Assembly (NCBI RefSeq): GCF_014648435.1
Contig: NZ_BMRC01000027.1
Span: 1-64,000, forward strand
Reading direction: 5' to 3'
DNA: 64,000 bases
Source of the DNA: Nonomuraea spiralis
GTDB lineage: Bacteria > Actinomycetota > Actinomycetes > Streptosporangiales > Streptosporangiaceae
In this document: piece by piece, positions 53,524 to 63,529 of the stretch
Position numbering within the stretch: position 1 is the stretch's first letter
How the letters are laid out: every line of letters begins with the position of its first letter
Notes under the pieces: model-generated
The model's input: only the letters and a program-made list of their open reading frames with translations
Database searches by the model: none
What the model was told of the DNA's origin: nothing
Made by a program: the position numbers and the translations under genes

Positions 53524-55473
53524 TCAGCGCTCGAAGCGGCGGCCACCGTTGTTGCGGCGGAAGCCGCCGTTGCCGCGCTCCTCGGAGCGGAAGCCGCCGC
53601 CGGAGCGGAAGCCGTCGCGGGGGGCGCGCTCGTCGGGACGGGCGCTCCGGTCACGGTCGCCCGAGAACGGACGGCCGCGGTCGGCGCCGAAGCGGCCCCG
53701 GTCCTCGGCGCGGAACCCGCCACCGCGCTGGCCGTCACGGAAACCGCCGCCACGCGGTCCCTCGGACCGGAAACCACGGTCGTCCTGACGGACCGGCCGG
53801 TCGTCGGAGCGGAACCCACCCCGGTCGTCCTGACGGGAGGGACGCTCGTCGGAGCGGAACCCACCGCGGTCGTCCTGACGGAACGGCCGCTCCTCGGCGG
53901 GACGGAACCCACCGCGGTCGTCGGAGGAACGGTAGCCGCCACGCGGACGGTCACCACGCCGGCGGTCGTCGCCGAACGTGCGCGGCTCGGAGGAACGCTG
54001 CCCGCCGCCGAACGGCCGCTCGCCCTCGGCGTGCCGGCGCGGACGCCGGTCCTCGCCGCCGGGCTCCTCGTGCCGGCGCGGACGGCGGTCGTCGCCACCG
54101 GCGAAGGAACCCTCCTCGTGCCGGCGCGGACGACGCTCACCGTCGAACTCGCGGCGCGGACGACGTCCGCCCCGGCGCTCGGCGCCGCCGTGACCGCCGT
54201 CGCGGCGGGGCCGCAGCGGCTTGCGCACGTCGGGCTCCCAGACCGGGATGGCCTCGCCGCTCGGCATCCTGGCCCCGGTCACCTCGGCCAGCCGGGGGTG
54301 ACCCGGGGTGGCCTTGAGCCGGAACGGGTGGATCCCGGCGCGCCTGGTCAGCGCGTCGGTCGAGCGGCGCTCGTTGGGCAGCACCAGGGTGACGACGGTG
54401 CCCTTCTCGCCCGCGCGGGCGGTACGGCCACCGCGGTGCAGGTAGCTCTTGTGGTCCTGCGGCGGGTCGACGTGCAGCACCAGGCTGATGTTGTCGACGT
54501 GGATGCCGCGGGCCGCGACGTCGGTGCAGACCAGCACGTTGATCGAGCCCTCGCGGAACTCGGCCAGGATGCGGGTGCGCTGGTTCTGGCGCTTGCCGCC
54601 GTGGAGGCCGCCGGACTTGATGCCGACCCGGGCGAGCTGCTTGCACAGCCGGTCGACGCCGTGCTGGGTGCGGACGAAGATGATCGTACGGCCCTCGCGG
54701 TTGGCGATCTCGGCCGTGACGTCGAACTTGTCGTCGCGCGTCACCTGCATCACGTGGTGCTCCATGGTGTCGACCGGCGAGGTCGCCGGGGCCACGGAGT
54801 GGGTGATCGGGTCCTTGAGGAAGCGACGCACCAGCTTGTCGACGTCGCCGTCGAGGGTGGCCGAGAACAGCAGCCGCTGCCCGTCGGTCGGGGTCTGGGC
54901 CAGCAGCTCGGTGACGACGGGGAAGAAGCCGAGGTCGCACATGTGGTCGGCCTCGTCCAGGACGGAGACCTGGACCTGCGACAGCGAGCACTCGCCCTGC
55001 CGGATCAGGTCGCCCAGGCGGCCCGGGGTGGCGATCACGACGTCGACGCCACGGCGCAGCGCCTCGATCTGCTTGCCCATGGACATGCCGCCCACGACGA
55101 CCTTCATCCGCAACCCGAGACCGCGTCCGAGCGGTTCGAGCGCGTCATGCACCTGGAGCGCGAGCTCACGGGTGGGCACAAGGATCATCGCGCGCGGATG
55201 GCCCGCGGCGGGCCTCACCCCCGCGATGCGCGCCATGGTCGGCAAACCGAAGGCCAGGGTCTTGCCCGAGCCAGTCTGGCCACGACCAAGGACGTCATGA
55301 CCGGCCAGCACGTCGGGGATCGTCGCACTCTGGATGGGGAAAGGGCTGTCGATGCCCTGCTTGGCCAGGCCGCTGATGAGCGGCTTGGGGAGGCCGAGCA
55401 GTTCGAACTCCGACGGGCCCGCCTCGGGGGCGGTCTCGTCGAACGAGGGCATGACAGAGTCAAGCATGGTCAC
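53524..55473 (-). CDS. DEAD-box RNA helicase with long RGG-like C-terminal tail
   Basis: A 649-residue helicase. The core has Q motif PFPIQSATIP, motif I GRGQTGSGKT, Ia PTRELALQ, Ib TPGRL, II LDEADHMCD (DEAD), III FSATLD, V TDVAARGIH and VI HRGGRTARAG. The last 220 or so residues are disordered, Arg/Gly/Asp-rich with repeats such as RQDDRGGFRSDERPS, likely an RNA-binding or condensate-forming tail. Such helicases unwind structured mRNA and rRNA, especially in cold. I use GTG 55473 (AAAGG at ten bases) over longer upstream starts. The palindrome CACGAAATTCGTG overlaps this start. Confidence 0.92.
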   Translation of the reverse strand: MTMLDSVMPSFDETAPEAGPSEFELLGLPKPLISGLAKQGIDSPFPIQSATIPDVLAGHDVLGRGQTGSGKTLAFGLPTMARIAGVRPAAGHPRAMILVPTRELALQVHDALEPLGRGLGLRMKVVVGGMSMGKQIEALRRGVDVVIATPGRLGDLIRQGECSLSQVQVSVLDEADHMCDLGFFPVVTELLAQTPTDGQRLLFSATLDGDVDKLVRRFLKDPITHSVAPATSPVDTMEHHVMQVTRDDKFDVTAEIANREGRTIIFVRTQHGVDRLCKQLARVGIKSGGLHGGKRQNQRTRILAEFREGSINVLVCTDVAARGIHVDNISLVLHVDPPQDHKSYLHRGGRTARAGEKGTVVTLVLPNERRSTDALTRRAGIHPFRLKATPGHPRLAEVTGARMPSGEAIPVWEPDVRKPLRPRRDGGHGGAERRGGRRPRREFDGERRPRRHEEGSFAGGDDRRPRRHEEPGGEDRRPRRHAEGERPFGGGQRSSEPRTFGDDRRRGDRPRGGYRSSDDRGGFRPAEERPFRQDDRGGFRSDERPSRQDDRGGFRSDDRPVRQDDRGFRSEGPRGGGFRDGQRGGGFRAEDRGRFGADRGRPFSGDRDRSARPDERAPRDGFRSGGGFRSEERGNGGFRRNNGGRRFER

Positions 55474-55483
55474 GAAATTCGTG
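55471..55483. promoter_or_regulatory. Palindrome over the helicase start codon
   Basis: CACGAA-A-TTCGTG (55471-55483) is a perfect 6+1+6 inverted repeat. It begins at the GTG start and lies next to the AAAGG site, so a bound protein or RNA fold here would affect translation or transcription initiation. Confidence 0.5.
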
Positions 55484-55775
55484 CCTTTCAGTCGAAGTGG
55501 CGCGTCACTTCTGCGAAAGGACGAGCCGGGACATACGGCCTGATGCCGTACACGTTGCAGTACGCCCGCCATATGGGCGGGACTTCACAGGGGGGATACA
55601 CCGGGGCACCGGCCGCAGGCGGCGCGATGACGCGAGATGAGGCGTCTGGTGTATACCTGGTGCCAACGCCCGGGATGTTATCGGATATTCCCTGGCTGGG
55701 TACGGACCTTCCGAACCCCTCCTTGGCACACTGAAACGGCTGACGTCCGAACGCCAGCCGTAACAGCCAGAAAGA
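55484..55775 (-). promoter_or_regulatory. Long untranslated leader/promoter region of the helicase
   Basis: No gene is evident in this stretch, which together with the palindrome next to the helicase start spans just over 300 bases. On the minus strand it holds A/T-richer patches (GATATTCC-type, near 55684-55692, and TATACACC near 55650) that may be promoter elements. ATACACC (about 55597-55603) and GGTGTAT (about 55648-55654) can pair into a long stem. Long leaders are common for cold-induced helicase mRNAs, but I recognise no known motif. Confidence 0.4.
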
Positions 55776-56135
55776 TCAGACGTTGAAGCCTAGCATACGG
55801 AGCTGCTCACGCCCCTCGTCGGTGATTTTGTCCGGGCCCCATGGCGGCAGCCAGACCCAGTTGATCTTCACGTCGGAGACCATGCCGTCGAGCGCCGAGT
55901 GGGCCTGGTCCTCGATGACATCGGTCAGCGGGCAGGCCGCGCTGGTCAGCGTCATGTCGATGGTGGCCACCGGCTGACCGCCGTCGGTCGGGTCGAGGTT
56001 GAGCCCGTAGATCAGCCCCAGGTCGACGACGTTGATGCCGAGCTCGGGGTCGACGACGTCCTTGAGCGCCTCCATGACCTCCTCGACGGTCGTGTCACCG
56101 TCGAAGCCGGTCGGAGTCTCCACTGGCTTGCTCAC
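55776..56135 (-). CDS. sufT: SufT-like iron-sulfur assembly factor (DUF59)
   Basis: A 119-residue MIP18/DUF59 protein. The core DVVDPELGINVVDLGLIYGL and LTSAACPLTDVIEDQ are the family signature, with the reactive Cys in TSAACPL. It helps mature or deliver iron-sulfur clusters. GTG 56135 has GAGGAG seven bases upstream and overlaps the end of sufU (GTGA). It closes the suf operon. Confidence 0.92.
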   Translation of the reverse strand: MSKPVETPTGFDGDTTVEEVMEALKDVVDPELGINVVDLGLIYGLNLDPTDGGQPVATIDMTLTSAACPLTDVIEDQAHSALDGMVSDVKINWVWLPPWGPDKITDEGREQLRMLGFNV

Positions 56136-56569
56136 TGGGCACTCCTCACAACAGCGTCCTTGTAGGCCATCCAGGACAGCAGCGCGCACTTGACACGCGC
56201 CGGGAACTTGGCCACGCCCGCGAACGCCACCGCGTCCCCGAGCACTTCCTCGTCGGCCTCGACCTGGCCCCTGCCCTGCATGAGCCGGGTGAACTCGTCG
56301 ACCACCGACAACGACTCCTCGACCGTCGAGCCGGTGGTCAGCTCGTGCAGCACGGAGGCGGCCGCCTGGCTGATCGAGCAGCCCTGGCCGTCGTAGGAGA
56401 CGTCCTCGATCTTACCGGCGTCGCCCACCCTGACCCGGAGCGTGATCTCGTCGCCGCACGTCGGGTTCACGTGGTGAACCTCGGCGTCGTACGGCTCGCG
56501 CAGCCCCCGCCCCTGCGGGTGCTTGTAGTGTTCCAGGATCAGCTCCTGGTACATCGACTCGCCGATCAT
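56132..56569 (-). CDS. sufU: SufU iron-sulfur scaffold/sulfur acceptor
   Basis: A 145-residue SufU with three conserved cysteines in NPTCGDEI, GQGCSISQA and VKCALLSW. In Gram-positives SufU accepts sulfur from SufS and binds zinc. The ATG at 56569 is two bases after the SufS stop. The SufU/SufS pair replaces SufE of proteobacteria, as usual in actinobacteria. Confidence 0.93.
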   Translation of the reverse strand: MIGESMYQELILEHYKHPQGRGLREPYDAEVHHVNPTCGDEITLRVRVGDAGKIEDVSYDGQGCSISQAAASVLHELTTGSTVEESLSVVDEFTRLMQGRGQVEADEEVLGDAVAFAGVAKFPARVKCALLSWMAYKDAVVRSAQ

Positions 56570-56571
56570 GG

Positions 56572-57824
56572 CTATGCGAACACCTTCTGAACGTGATGGA
56601 GGCCGCGCACCAGGGCGTCGATCTCGCCCGTGGTGTTGTACAGGTAGAACGACGCCCGTGTGGTCGCCGGTATTCCGAACCGCAGGTGCAGCGGGCGCGC
56701 GCAGTGGTGCCCGACGCGTACGGCCACCCCGAACTGGTCGTCAAGGATCTGCCCCACGTCGTGGGGGTGTATGCCTTCCAGCGTGAACGACAACGTGCCG
56801 CCGCGCTGGTCGAGGGAGTCGGGCCCGATGAGGCGCAGCGACGGCACCTCGCGCAGGGCGTCGAGGGCGTAGGCCGTCAGCGAGCGCTCGTGCGCCTCGA
56901 TGGCCTCCATGCCGACCTCGGTGAGGTAGTCGACCGCCGCGCCCAGGCCGATGGCCTCGACGATGGGCGGCGTGCCCGCCTCGAACTTGTGCGGGATCGG
57001 CGCGTACGTCGAGTGGTCCATCCAGACCGCCTCGATCATCTCGCCGCCGCCCAGGAACGGGGGCATGGCCTCCAGCAGCTCGGTACGGCCCCACAACACG
57101 CCGATGCCCGAGGGACCGACCATCTTGTGGCCGGTGAAGGCCACGAAGTCGGCGCCCAGCTCGGCCATGTTCACCGGGTGGTGCGGCACGGACTGGGAGG
57201 CGTCGAGCATGACGAGCGCGCCGACCTCGTGGGCCCGCGCGGCCACGGCGGCGACCGGGTTGACCGTGCCGAGCACGTTCGACTGGTGGGCAATCGAGAC
57301 GATCTTGGTGCGCTCGGTGATGACGGCCGGGTCGAAGTCGAGCCGGCCCTCGTCGGTGACGCCGAACCACTTCAGCGTCGCGCCCGTACGCTGCACGAGC
57401 AGCTGCCAGGGCACGATGTTGGAGTGGTGCTCCATCTCGGAGATGACGATCTCGTCGCCGGGGCCGAGGGTGAAGCGCGGGTCGGTGTTGGCGGGGTTGC
57501 CGAAGGAGTAGGCCACGAGGTTGAGAGCCTCGGAGGCGTTCTTGGTGAAGATCACCTCGTCACGCGAGCCCGCCCCGACGAACGCCGCCACCTTGTCGCG
57601 CGCGCTCTCGTACGCCTCGGTCGACTCCGAGCCGAGCACGTGCATGGCCCGCCCGACGTTGCTGTAGTGCAGCGCCAGGTGGTCGCGCATGGTGTCGATG
57701 ACCTGGTTGGGCTTCTGCGAGGAGTTGCCCGAGTCGAGGTAGACGAGCGGGCGCCCGTCGGGCAGCTCGCGGGAGAAGATCGGGAAGTCCTTCCTGATCT
57801 TCTCCACGTCAAAGCTGGTGGAAG

Positions 57825-57828
<4 letters not shown>
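56572..57828 (-). CDS. sufS: Cysteine desulfurase SufS
   Basis: A 418-residue PLP-dependent cysteine desulfurase supplying sulfane sulfur for cluster assembly. The PLP lysine is in AFTGHKMVGPSGIG, the active-site Cys in VGHHCARPLHLRFG, and the start MTSTSFDVEKIRKDFPIFSR is typical of SufS. It overlaps the end of sufC (ATGA). Confidence 0.95.
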
Positions 57829-58571
<743 letters not shown>

Positions 58572-58575
58572 GTTG

Positions 58576-58893
58576 TTATGACTCCTTCGAGAGCGAGACG
58601 AGGACGTCATCGCCGTCGATCTTGACTGTGTAGACGTTCACGGGCTTGATGGCGGGCGGGCCGGTCGGCTTGCCGGTGCGTACGTCGAAGCACGAGCCGT
58701 GCAGCCAGCACTCCAGCGTGCCGTCGTAGACCTCACCCTCGCTGAGCTTGACCTCGGCGTGGGAGCAGACGTCGTGCAGGGCGAAGACGTCGTCGCCCTT
58801 GCGCACCAGCGCCACCGGGGTCTCGCCGACCTCGACGCCGATGACACCGCCGTCGGGGATGTCGGTGACCTGGCAGACCTTCTCGAAACTCAT
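58576..58893 (-). CDS. Rieske-type ferredoxin of the suf operon
   Basis: A 105-residue Rieske protein of the non-heme-iron-oxygenase ferredoxin type. The cluster ligands are CSH (in DVCSHAEVKL) and CxxH (in CWLHGSCFD). In actinobacteria this gene is a regular member of the suf operon, between sufD and sufC. It overlaps the sufD stop by four bases (ATGA). It may serve as a client cluster protein or electron donor for assembly; its role is not settled. Confidence 0.92.
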   Translation of the reverse strand: MSFEKVCQVTDIPDGGVIGVEVGETPVALVRKGDDVFALHDVCSHAEVKLSEGEVYDGTLECWLHGSCFDVRTGKPTGPPAIKPVNVYTVKIDGDDVLVSLSKES

Positions 58894-60011
58894 CGCGCGA
58901 GCTCCGCCTCCACCGCCGACAACACGCGGTCGCGGATCTCCTCGATCTGGATCTTCTCGATGAGCTGGCCGAGGAAGCCCCTGATGACCAGGCGACGGGC
59001 CTCGTCGTAGGGGATGCCGCGGGCCTGGAGGTAGAAGATGTGCTCGTCGTCGAGGCGGCCCGAGGCCGAGGCGTGCCCGGCTCCGGCGACCTCGCCGGTG
59101 AGGATCTCCAGGTTGGGGACCGAGTCGGCGCGGGCGCCGTCGGTGAGGATGAGGTTGCGGTTGAGCTCGTAGGTGTCGGTGCCCTCGGCCTCGACCCGGA
59201 TGATCACGTCGCCGATCCAGACGGCGTGCGCGTCCTGGCCCTGCAGCGCGCCGCGGTAGTCGACGTTGCTCTTGCAGTTGGGCTGGGAGTGGTCGACCAG
59301 GAGGCGGTGCTCCAGGTGCTGGCCGGCGTCCACGAAGTAGACGCCCGACATGTCGGCGTCGCCGCCGGGCGCGGTGTAGGCCACGCTGGGCGACAGCCGG
59401 ACCAGGTCGCCGCCGAGCGTCACCACGAAGCTGCGGAAGGTGGCGTCCTTGGCGAGCTGGGCGTGGTGGTGGGAGACGTGGACGGCGTCGTCGTCCCAGT
59501 CCTGAAGGCTGACGACCTTGAGGTTGGCGCCGTCGCCGACGACGAACTCGATGTTGTCGGCGTAGACCGCGCTGCCCTTGTGGTCGAGCACGACCACGGC
59601 CTCGGCCATCGGCTCCACCTTGACCACGATGTGGCCGTAGGCGGCGCCGTCGCCCTCACCGGTCAGGGTGAGGACGGTCGGCCTGGAGGTGACGGCCTCG
59701 CGCGGCACCGTGATCACGGTCGCCTTCTCGAAGCTGTTCCACGCCTGGGCGCTGACCCGGTCGGTGGGCGTGAACGCCTTGCCGACGCGGGCGTCGTCGC
59801 GCCCGACCGTCTCCACGACGACCTCGGGCGCGGCCTCGACGTCGAGGCGCACGTGGCCCACGGGCTCGGCCTTGCCGTTGTGCAGGCCCTTCAGGCGGGA
59901 GAGCGGCGTGAAACGCCACGACTCCTCGCGCCCGATCGGGACCTCGAAGTCGCCCAGGTCGAAGGACGCCTTCTCGTGCAGGGTCGACAGGGGCTTCTCG
60001 TTCAGGCCCAT
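58890..60011 (-). CDS. sufD: SufD subunit of the SufBCD complex
   Basis: A 373-residue SufD with the beta-helical core and the C-terminal segment ILTGEVAGAGHASASGRLDD then EHIFYLQARGIPYDEARR, where the His corresponding to the SufD cluster/iron site lies. It forms the scaffold with SufB and SufC. Its ATG overlaps the sufB stop. Confidence 0.95.
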   Translation of the reverse strand: MGLNEKPLSTLHEKASFDLGDFEVPIGREESWRFTPLSRLKGLHNGKAEPVGHVRLDVEAAPEVVVETVGRDDARVGKAFTPTDRVSAQAWNSFEKATVITVPREAVTSRPTVLTLTGEGDGAAYGHIVVKVEPMAEAVVVLDHKGSAVYADNIEFVVGDGANLKVVSLQDWDDDAVHVSHHHAQLAKDATFRSFVVTLGGDLVRLSPSVAYTAPGGDADMSGVYFVDAGQHLEHRLLVDHSQPNCKSNVDYRGALQGQDAHAVWIGDVIIRVEAEGTDTYELNRNLILTDGARADSVPNLEILTGEVAGAGHASASGRLDDEHIFYLQARGIPYDEARRLVIRGFLGQLIEKIQIEEIRDRVLSAVEAELAR

Positions 60012-61423
60012 CAGCCGACGGCTCCTTCCATCTGCAGCTCGATCAGCCGGTTGAGCTCGAGCGCGTATTCCATGGGCAGCTCACGGGCGATCGGCTCGAC
60101 GAAGCCGCGCACGATCATCGCCATCGCCTCGTCCTCGCCGAGCCCGCGGCTCATGAGGTAGAAGAGCTGGTCCTCGCTGACCTTGGAGACCGTGGCCTCG
60201 TGGCCCATCGAGACGTCGTCCTCGCGCACGTCGACGTACGGGTAGGTGTCGGAGCGGCTGATCTGGTCGACCAGGAGCGCGTCGCACTTGACGGTGCTGG
60301 CGCTGCCGTGGGCGCCCTCCTCGATCTGCACGAGACCGCGGTAGGAGGTGCGGCCGCCGCCGCGCGCCACCGACTTGGAGATGACGCTGGAGCTGGTGTT
60401 GGGCGCCAGGTGCACCATCTTGGAGCCGGCGTCCTGGTGCTGGCCCTCGCCGGCGAAGGCGACGCTCAGCGTCTCGCCCTTGGCGTGCTCGCCCATCAGG
60501 TAGACGGCCGGGTACTTCATCGTGACCTTGGAGCCGATGTTGCCGTCGATCCACTCCATGGTCGCGCCCTCGTAGGCGACGGCGCGCTTGGTGACCAGGT
60601 TGTAGACGTTGTTCGACCAGTTCTGGATGGTCGTGTAACGGCAGCGGGCGTTCTTCTTCACGATGATCTCGACGACGGCGCTGTGCAGCGAGTCGGAGGA
60701 GTAGATCGGCGCGGTGCAGCCCTCGACGTAGTGGACGTAGGAGTTCTCGTCCACGATGATCAGGGTCCGCTCGAACTGGCCCATGTTCTCGGTGTTGATC
60801 CGGAAGTAGGCCTGCAGCGGGATCTCGACCTCGACGTTCGGCGGCACGTAGATGAACGAGCCACCCGACCACACGGAGGTGTTGAGCGCGGCGAACTTGT
60901 TGTCGCCGACCGGGATCACCGAGCCGAAGTACTCCTTGAAGAGCTCCTCGTGCTCCTTCAGGCCCGTGTCGGTGTCGACGAAGATGACGCCCTTCTCCTC
61001 AAGGTCCTCACGGATCTTGTGGTAGACGACCTCCGACTCGTACTGGGCCGCGACGCCGGCGATGAGGCGCTGCTTCTCCGCCTCGGGGATGCCGAGCTTG
61101 TCGTAGGTGTTCTTGATGTCGGCGGGCAGCTCGTCCCAGGAAGCGGCCTGCTTCTCGGTCGAGCGCACGAAGTACTTGATGTTGTCGAAATCGATGCCGG
61201 TGAGGTCGGAGCCCCAGGTGGGCAGCGGCTTCTTGCCGAACAGACGGAGGCCCTTCAGGCGAAGGTCGAGCATCCACTCCGGCTCGTTCTTGAGCGCGGA
61301 GATGTCGCGGACGACCTCCTCGGACAGGCCACGCTTGGCCGCCGCGCCCGCGGCATCCGGGTCGGCCCAGCCGAACTTGTAATTCCCGAGGCCTTCCAGC
61401 TCCGGGCGGTCGGTGACAGTCAC
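60011..61423 (-). CDS. sufB: SufB scaffold subunit
   Basis: A 470-residue SufB, the main cluster scaffold. Family segments include SKSVARGGGRTSYRGLVQIE, the C-terminal CDALLVDQISRSDTYPYVDV with the conserved Cys, and MGHEATVSKVSEDQLFYLMS. It starts with GTG 61423, overlapping the SufR stop by four bases; AAGGAG is about nine bases upstream. Confidence 0.95.
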   Translation of the reverse strand: MTVTDRPELEGLGNYKFGWADPDAAGAAAKRGLSEEVVRDISALKNEPEWMLDLRLKGLRLFGKKPLPTWGSDLTGIDFDNIKYFVRSTEKQAASWDELPADIKNTYDKLGIPEAEKQRLIAGVAAQYESEVVYHKIREDLEEKGVIFVDTDTGLKEHEELFKEYFGSVIPVGDNKFAALNTSVWSGGSFIYVPPNVEVEIPLQAYFRINTENMGQFERTLIIVDENSYVHYVEGCTAPIYSSDSLHSAVVEIIVKKNARCRYTTIQNWSNNVYNLVTKRAVAYEGATMEWIDGNIGSKVTMKYPAVYLMGEHAKGETLSVAFAGEGQHQDAGSKMVHLAPNTSSSVISKSVARGGGRTSYRGLVQIEEGAHGSASTVKCDALLVDQISRSDTYPYVDVREDDVSMGHEATVSKVSEDQLFYLMSRGLGEDEAMAMIVRGFVEPIARELPMEYALELNRLIELQMEGAVG

Positions 61424-62118
61424 CTTCCGGTCTCCTTGCTCTTGTCTCTGTGTGCGGATTCAGCCAGCGACTTGGGGCTCACGTGCGTCGTGCACACCCC
61501 GTCGCCGTGCGCGATCGTGGCCAGGCGCTGCACCGGGGTGCCGAGCAGTTGCGCGAACGCCTCCGTCTCGGCCTCGCAGAGTTGCGGGAACTCCGCGGCC
61601 GCGTGAGCCACCGGGCAGTGGTGCTGGCAGAGCTGGTCGCCGCCCGACTTGGCCTTGCTGGCCGAGGCGGCGTATCCCTCTACCGACAGCGCCTGCGCCA
61701 GCACCTGTACGCGCTGGTCGGCCGGCACCGTCCGCATGACCGGCTCCAGCCGCCTCAGCAGGCTCGACACCTGCGAGCGGGCGAAGTCGGTCACCGCTTC
61801 TCGTCCCATGCGCTCGGCCAGGAAGCGCAGCGCGCTTCCGGCGAGATCGTCATAGGCGTGCTCGAAAGCACTGCGCCCCGCGTCGGTGATGGCGAACAGC
61901 TTGGCGGGCCGTCCGCGTCCGCGCTGACCGCGCGGCCTGACCGTGCGAGGCTCTATCATTCCCTCGGCCAGCAACGCGTCGAGGTGCCTGCGCACCGCGG
62001 CGGGCGTCAGCCCCAGCCGCTCGCCGAGCGAGGCGGCCGTCACGGGACCATGCTCAAGGATCAGCCTGGCGACACGGGCGCGTGTGCTGCGCTCGCTGCC
62101 GGGCTCGATCGTGGGCAT
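61420..62118 (-). CDS. sufR: SufR-type iron-sulfur repressor
   Basis: A 232-residue regulator: an N-terminal winged HTH (VARLILEHGPVTAASLGERL, LTPAAVRRHLDALL) and a C-terminal part with cysteines in DQLCQHHCPVAHAA and FPQLCEAETEAF that can hold an iron-sulfur cluster. In actinobacteria SufR heads the suf operon and represses it when cluster supply is adequate. ATG 62118 has no good ribosome site; GTG 62127 is an alternative. The overlap with sufB (GTGA) shows a single operon. Confidence 0.9.
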   Translation of the reverse strand: MPTIEPGSERSTRARVARLILEHGPVTAASLGERLGLTPAAVRRHLDALLAEGMIEPRTVRPRGQRGRGRPAKLFAITDAGRSAFEHAYDDLAGSALRFLAERMGREAVTDFARSQVSSLLRRLEPVMRTVPADQRVQVLAQALSVEGYAASASKAKSGGDQLCQHHCPVAHAAAEFPQLCEAETEAFAQLLGTPVQRLATIAHGDGVCTTHVSPKSLAESAHRDKSKETGR

Positions 62119-62198
62119 GTTTTTCACAACATCAGTGTGCCTTAATTCCTTCCCGCTCCACAAACGAATCGGAGCAGGCCGGCAATGGAATTCCTCAC

Positions 62199-62217
62199 GC
62201 AGGTAAGGCTTACCTAA
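62199..62217. promoter_or_regulatory. Iron-box-like palindrome upstream of the suf operon
   Basis: AGGTAAG-G-CTTACCT (62201-62215) is a perfect 7+1+7 palindrome. The 19-mer 62199-62217 matches the DtxR/IdeR consensus TTAGGTTAGGCTAACCTAA at 15 of 19 positions. It lies about 80 bp upstream of sufR and overlaps the stop of the upstream efflux gene, so it probably controls sufR by iron. Confidence 0.7.
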
Positions 62218-63436
62218 CCTTTCGGCGTCCCAGAATCGCGAACACCAGCGCCGAGCAGGCGATGAGCCCGAGCATCACGACGGCCATCGGCAGGGCCGTG
62301 CCCTCGCCCGCCAGCCCGACCAGCGGGGCTGCGACGGCGCCCAGCGCGAACTGGAGCACGCCGAGCAACGCCGAGGCGCTGCCGGCGATCTGCGCGGGCT
62401 GCCCGGCCAGCGCCAGCGCGCCGGTGCCGGGCAGGACGAGTCCCTGACCCAGCATGATCACGAACAGGCCCGTCACGATGCCGGCCAGGCCGAGCCCGGC
62501 GAGCGCGGCGGTCAGCAGCACCCCCGCCCCGACCAGGCCGGTGACGAGCCCGACGACGACCAGGCGGGCGGGCTCCACGCGGCCCGACAGCCGGCCGCCG
62601 AGCTGGGCCATCGCGGTCAGGCCGAGCGCGTTGAGCCCGAAGATGAGCGAGTACTGCTGCGGGGTGGCGCCGTACACCTGCTGGAGGACGAACGGCGAGC
62701 CGGAGATGTAGGCGAACATCGCCGCGAAGGCCAGCCCGGCGGTGAGCGCGCAGCCCATGAACGAACGGTCGCGCAGGAGCTGCCAGAAGATGCGTACGGT
62801 GTGGCCGAGCCCGCCGCTCTCACGCTGCTCGGCGGGCAGCGTCTCGCGCACGCCCGGCAGTACGGCCAGCAGCAGCACGAGCCCGGCCACGCTGAGCGCC
62901 ACGAACACGCCGCGCCAGGAGGTGAAGGAGAGCAGCTGGGCGCCCGCGATGGGAGCCAGGATCGGAGCCAGGCCGCTGACCAGCATCAGCGTGGCGAAGA
63001 TGCGGGCGATGGCGGCGCCGTCGTACAGGTCGCGCACGACCGCGCGGACGATGACCAGCGCGGCCCCGCCCAGGACGCCCTGGAGCAGCCGCAGGACGAT
63101 GAGCACGGGCACCGACGGCGCGAACGCGCACAGCAGCGAGGCCACCATGAACCCGGAGACGCCCACGAGCAAGGGGCCCCTGCGCCCGCGTACGTCGCTG
63201 ACCGGCCCGGCGACGACCTGGCCGACGGACACGCCGATGAGGCAGGCGGTGAGGGTGAGCTGCACCTGCGCCGGGGCGCTGAGCATCTCCTCGGTGATGG
63301 CGGGCAGCGCGGGCAGGTACATGTCGATGGACAGCGGGCCGATCGCCGACAGCGCGCCCAGGATGACCAGGAGCAGCCCCCGGCTCCCCCCGCCCTTGCG
63401 CTCGACGGCGGTGGACGTGGCTTCTGCCACGGACAT
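62210..63436 (-). CDS. Bcr/CflA-type MFS drug efflux transporter
   Basis: A 408-residue MFS protein with 12 helices. It carries the family start LSIDMYLPALPAI, motif A DVRGRRGPLLVG, and the DHA12 landmark LRLLQGVLGGAALVIVRAVV. Members export bicyclomycin, chloramphenicol or cysteine. I start at ATG 63436 after GAGAGGGG; the longer frame is not needed. The gene ends inside the iron box of the suf operon, so transcription through it could interfere with that site. Confidence 0.9.
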   Translation of the reverse strand: MSVAEATSTAVERKGGGSRGLLLVILGALSAIGPLSIDMYLPALPAITEEMLSAPAQVQLTLTACLIGVSVGQVVAGPVSDVRGRRGPLLVGVSGFMVASLLCAFAPSVPVLIVLRLLQGVLGGAALVIVRAVVRDLYDGAAIARIFATLMLVSGLAPILAPIAGAQLLSFTSWRGVFVALSVAGLVLLLAVLPGVRETLPAEQRESGGLGHTVRIFWQLLRDRSFMGCALTAGLAFAAMFAYISGSPFVLQQVYGATPQQYSLIFGLNALGLTAMAQLGGRLSGRVEPARLVVVGLVTGLVGAGVLLTAALAGLGLAGIVTGLFVIMLGQGLVLPGTGALALAGQPAQIAGSASALLGVLQFALGAVAAPLVGLAGEGTALPMAVVMLGLIACSALVFAILGRRKVR

Positions 63437-63529
63437 GCGTGAACCCCTCTCCCTCGCAGGCCGATGACCCACGAGGGCCGAGAGATCCAACCGGGATTCG
63501 GTCCTCCTAATTCCCGCTTATCAGATATT

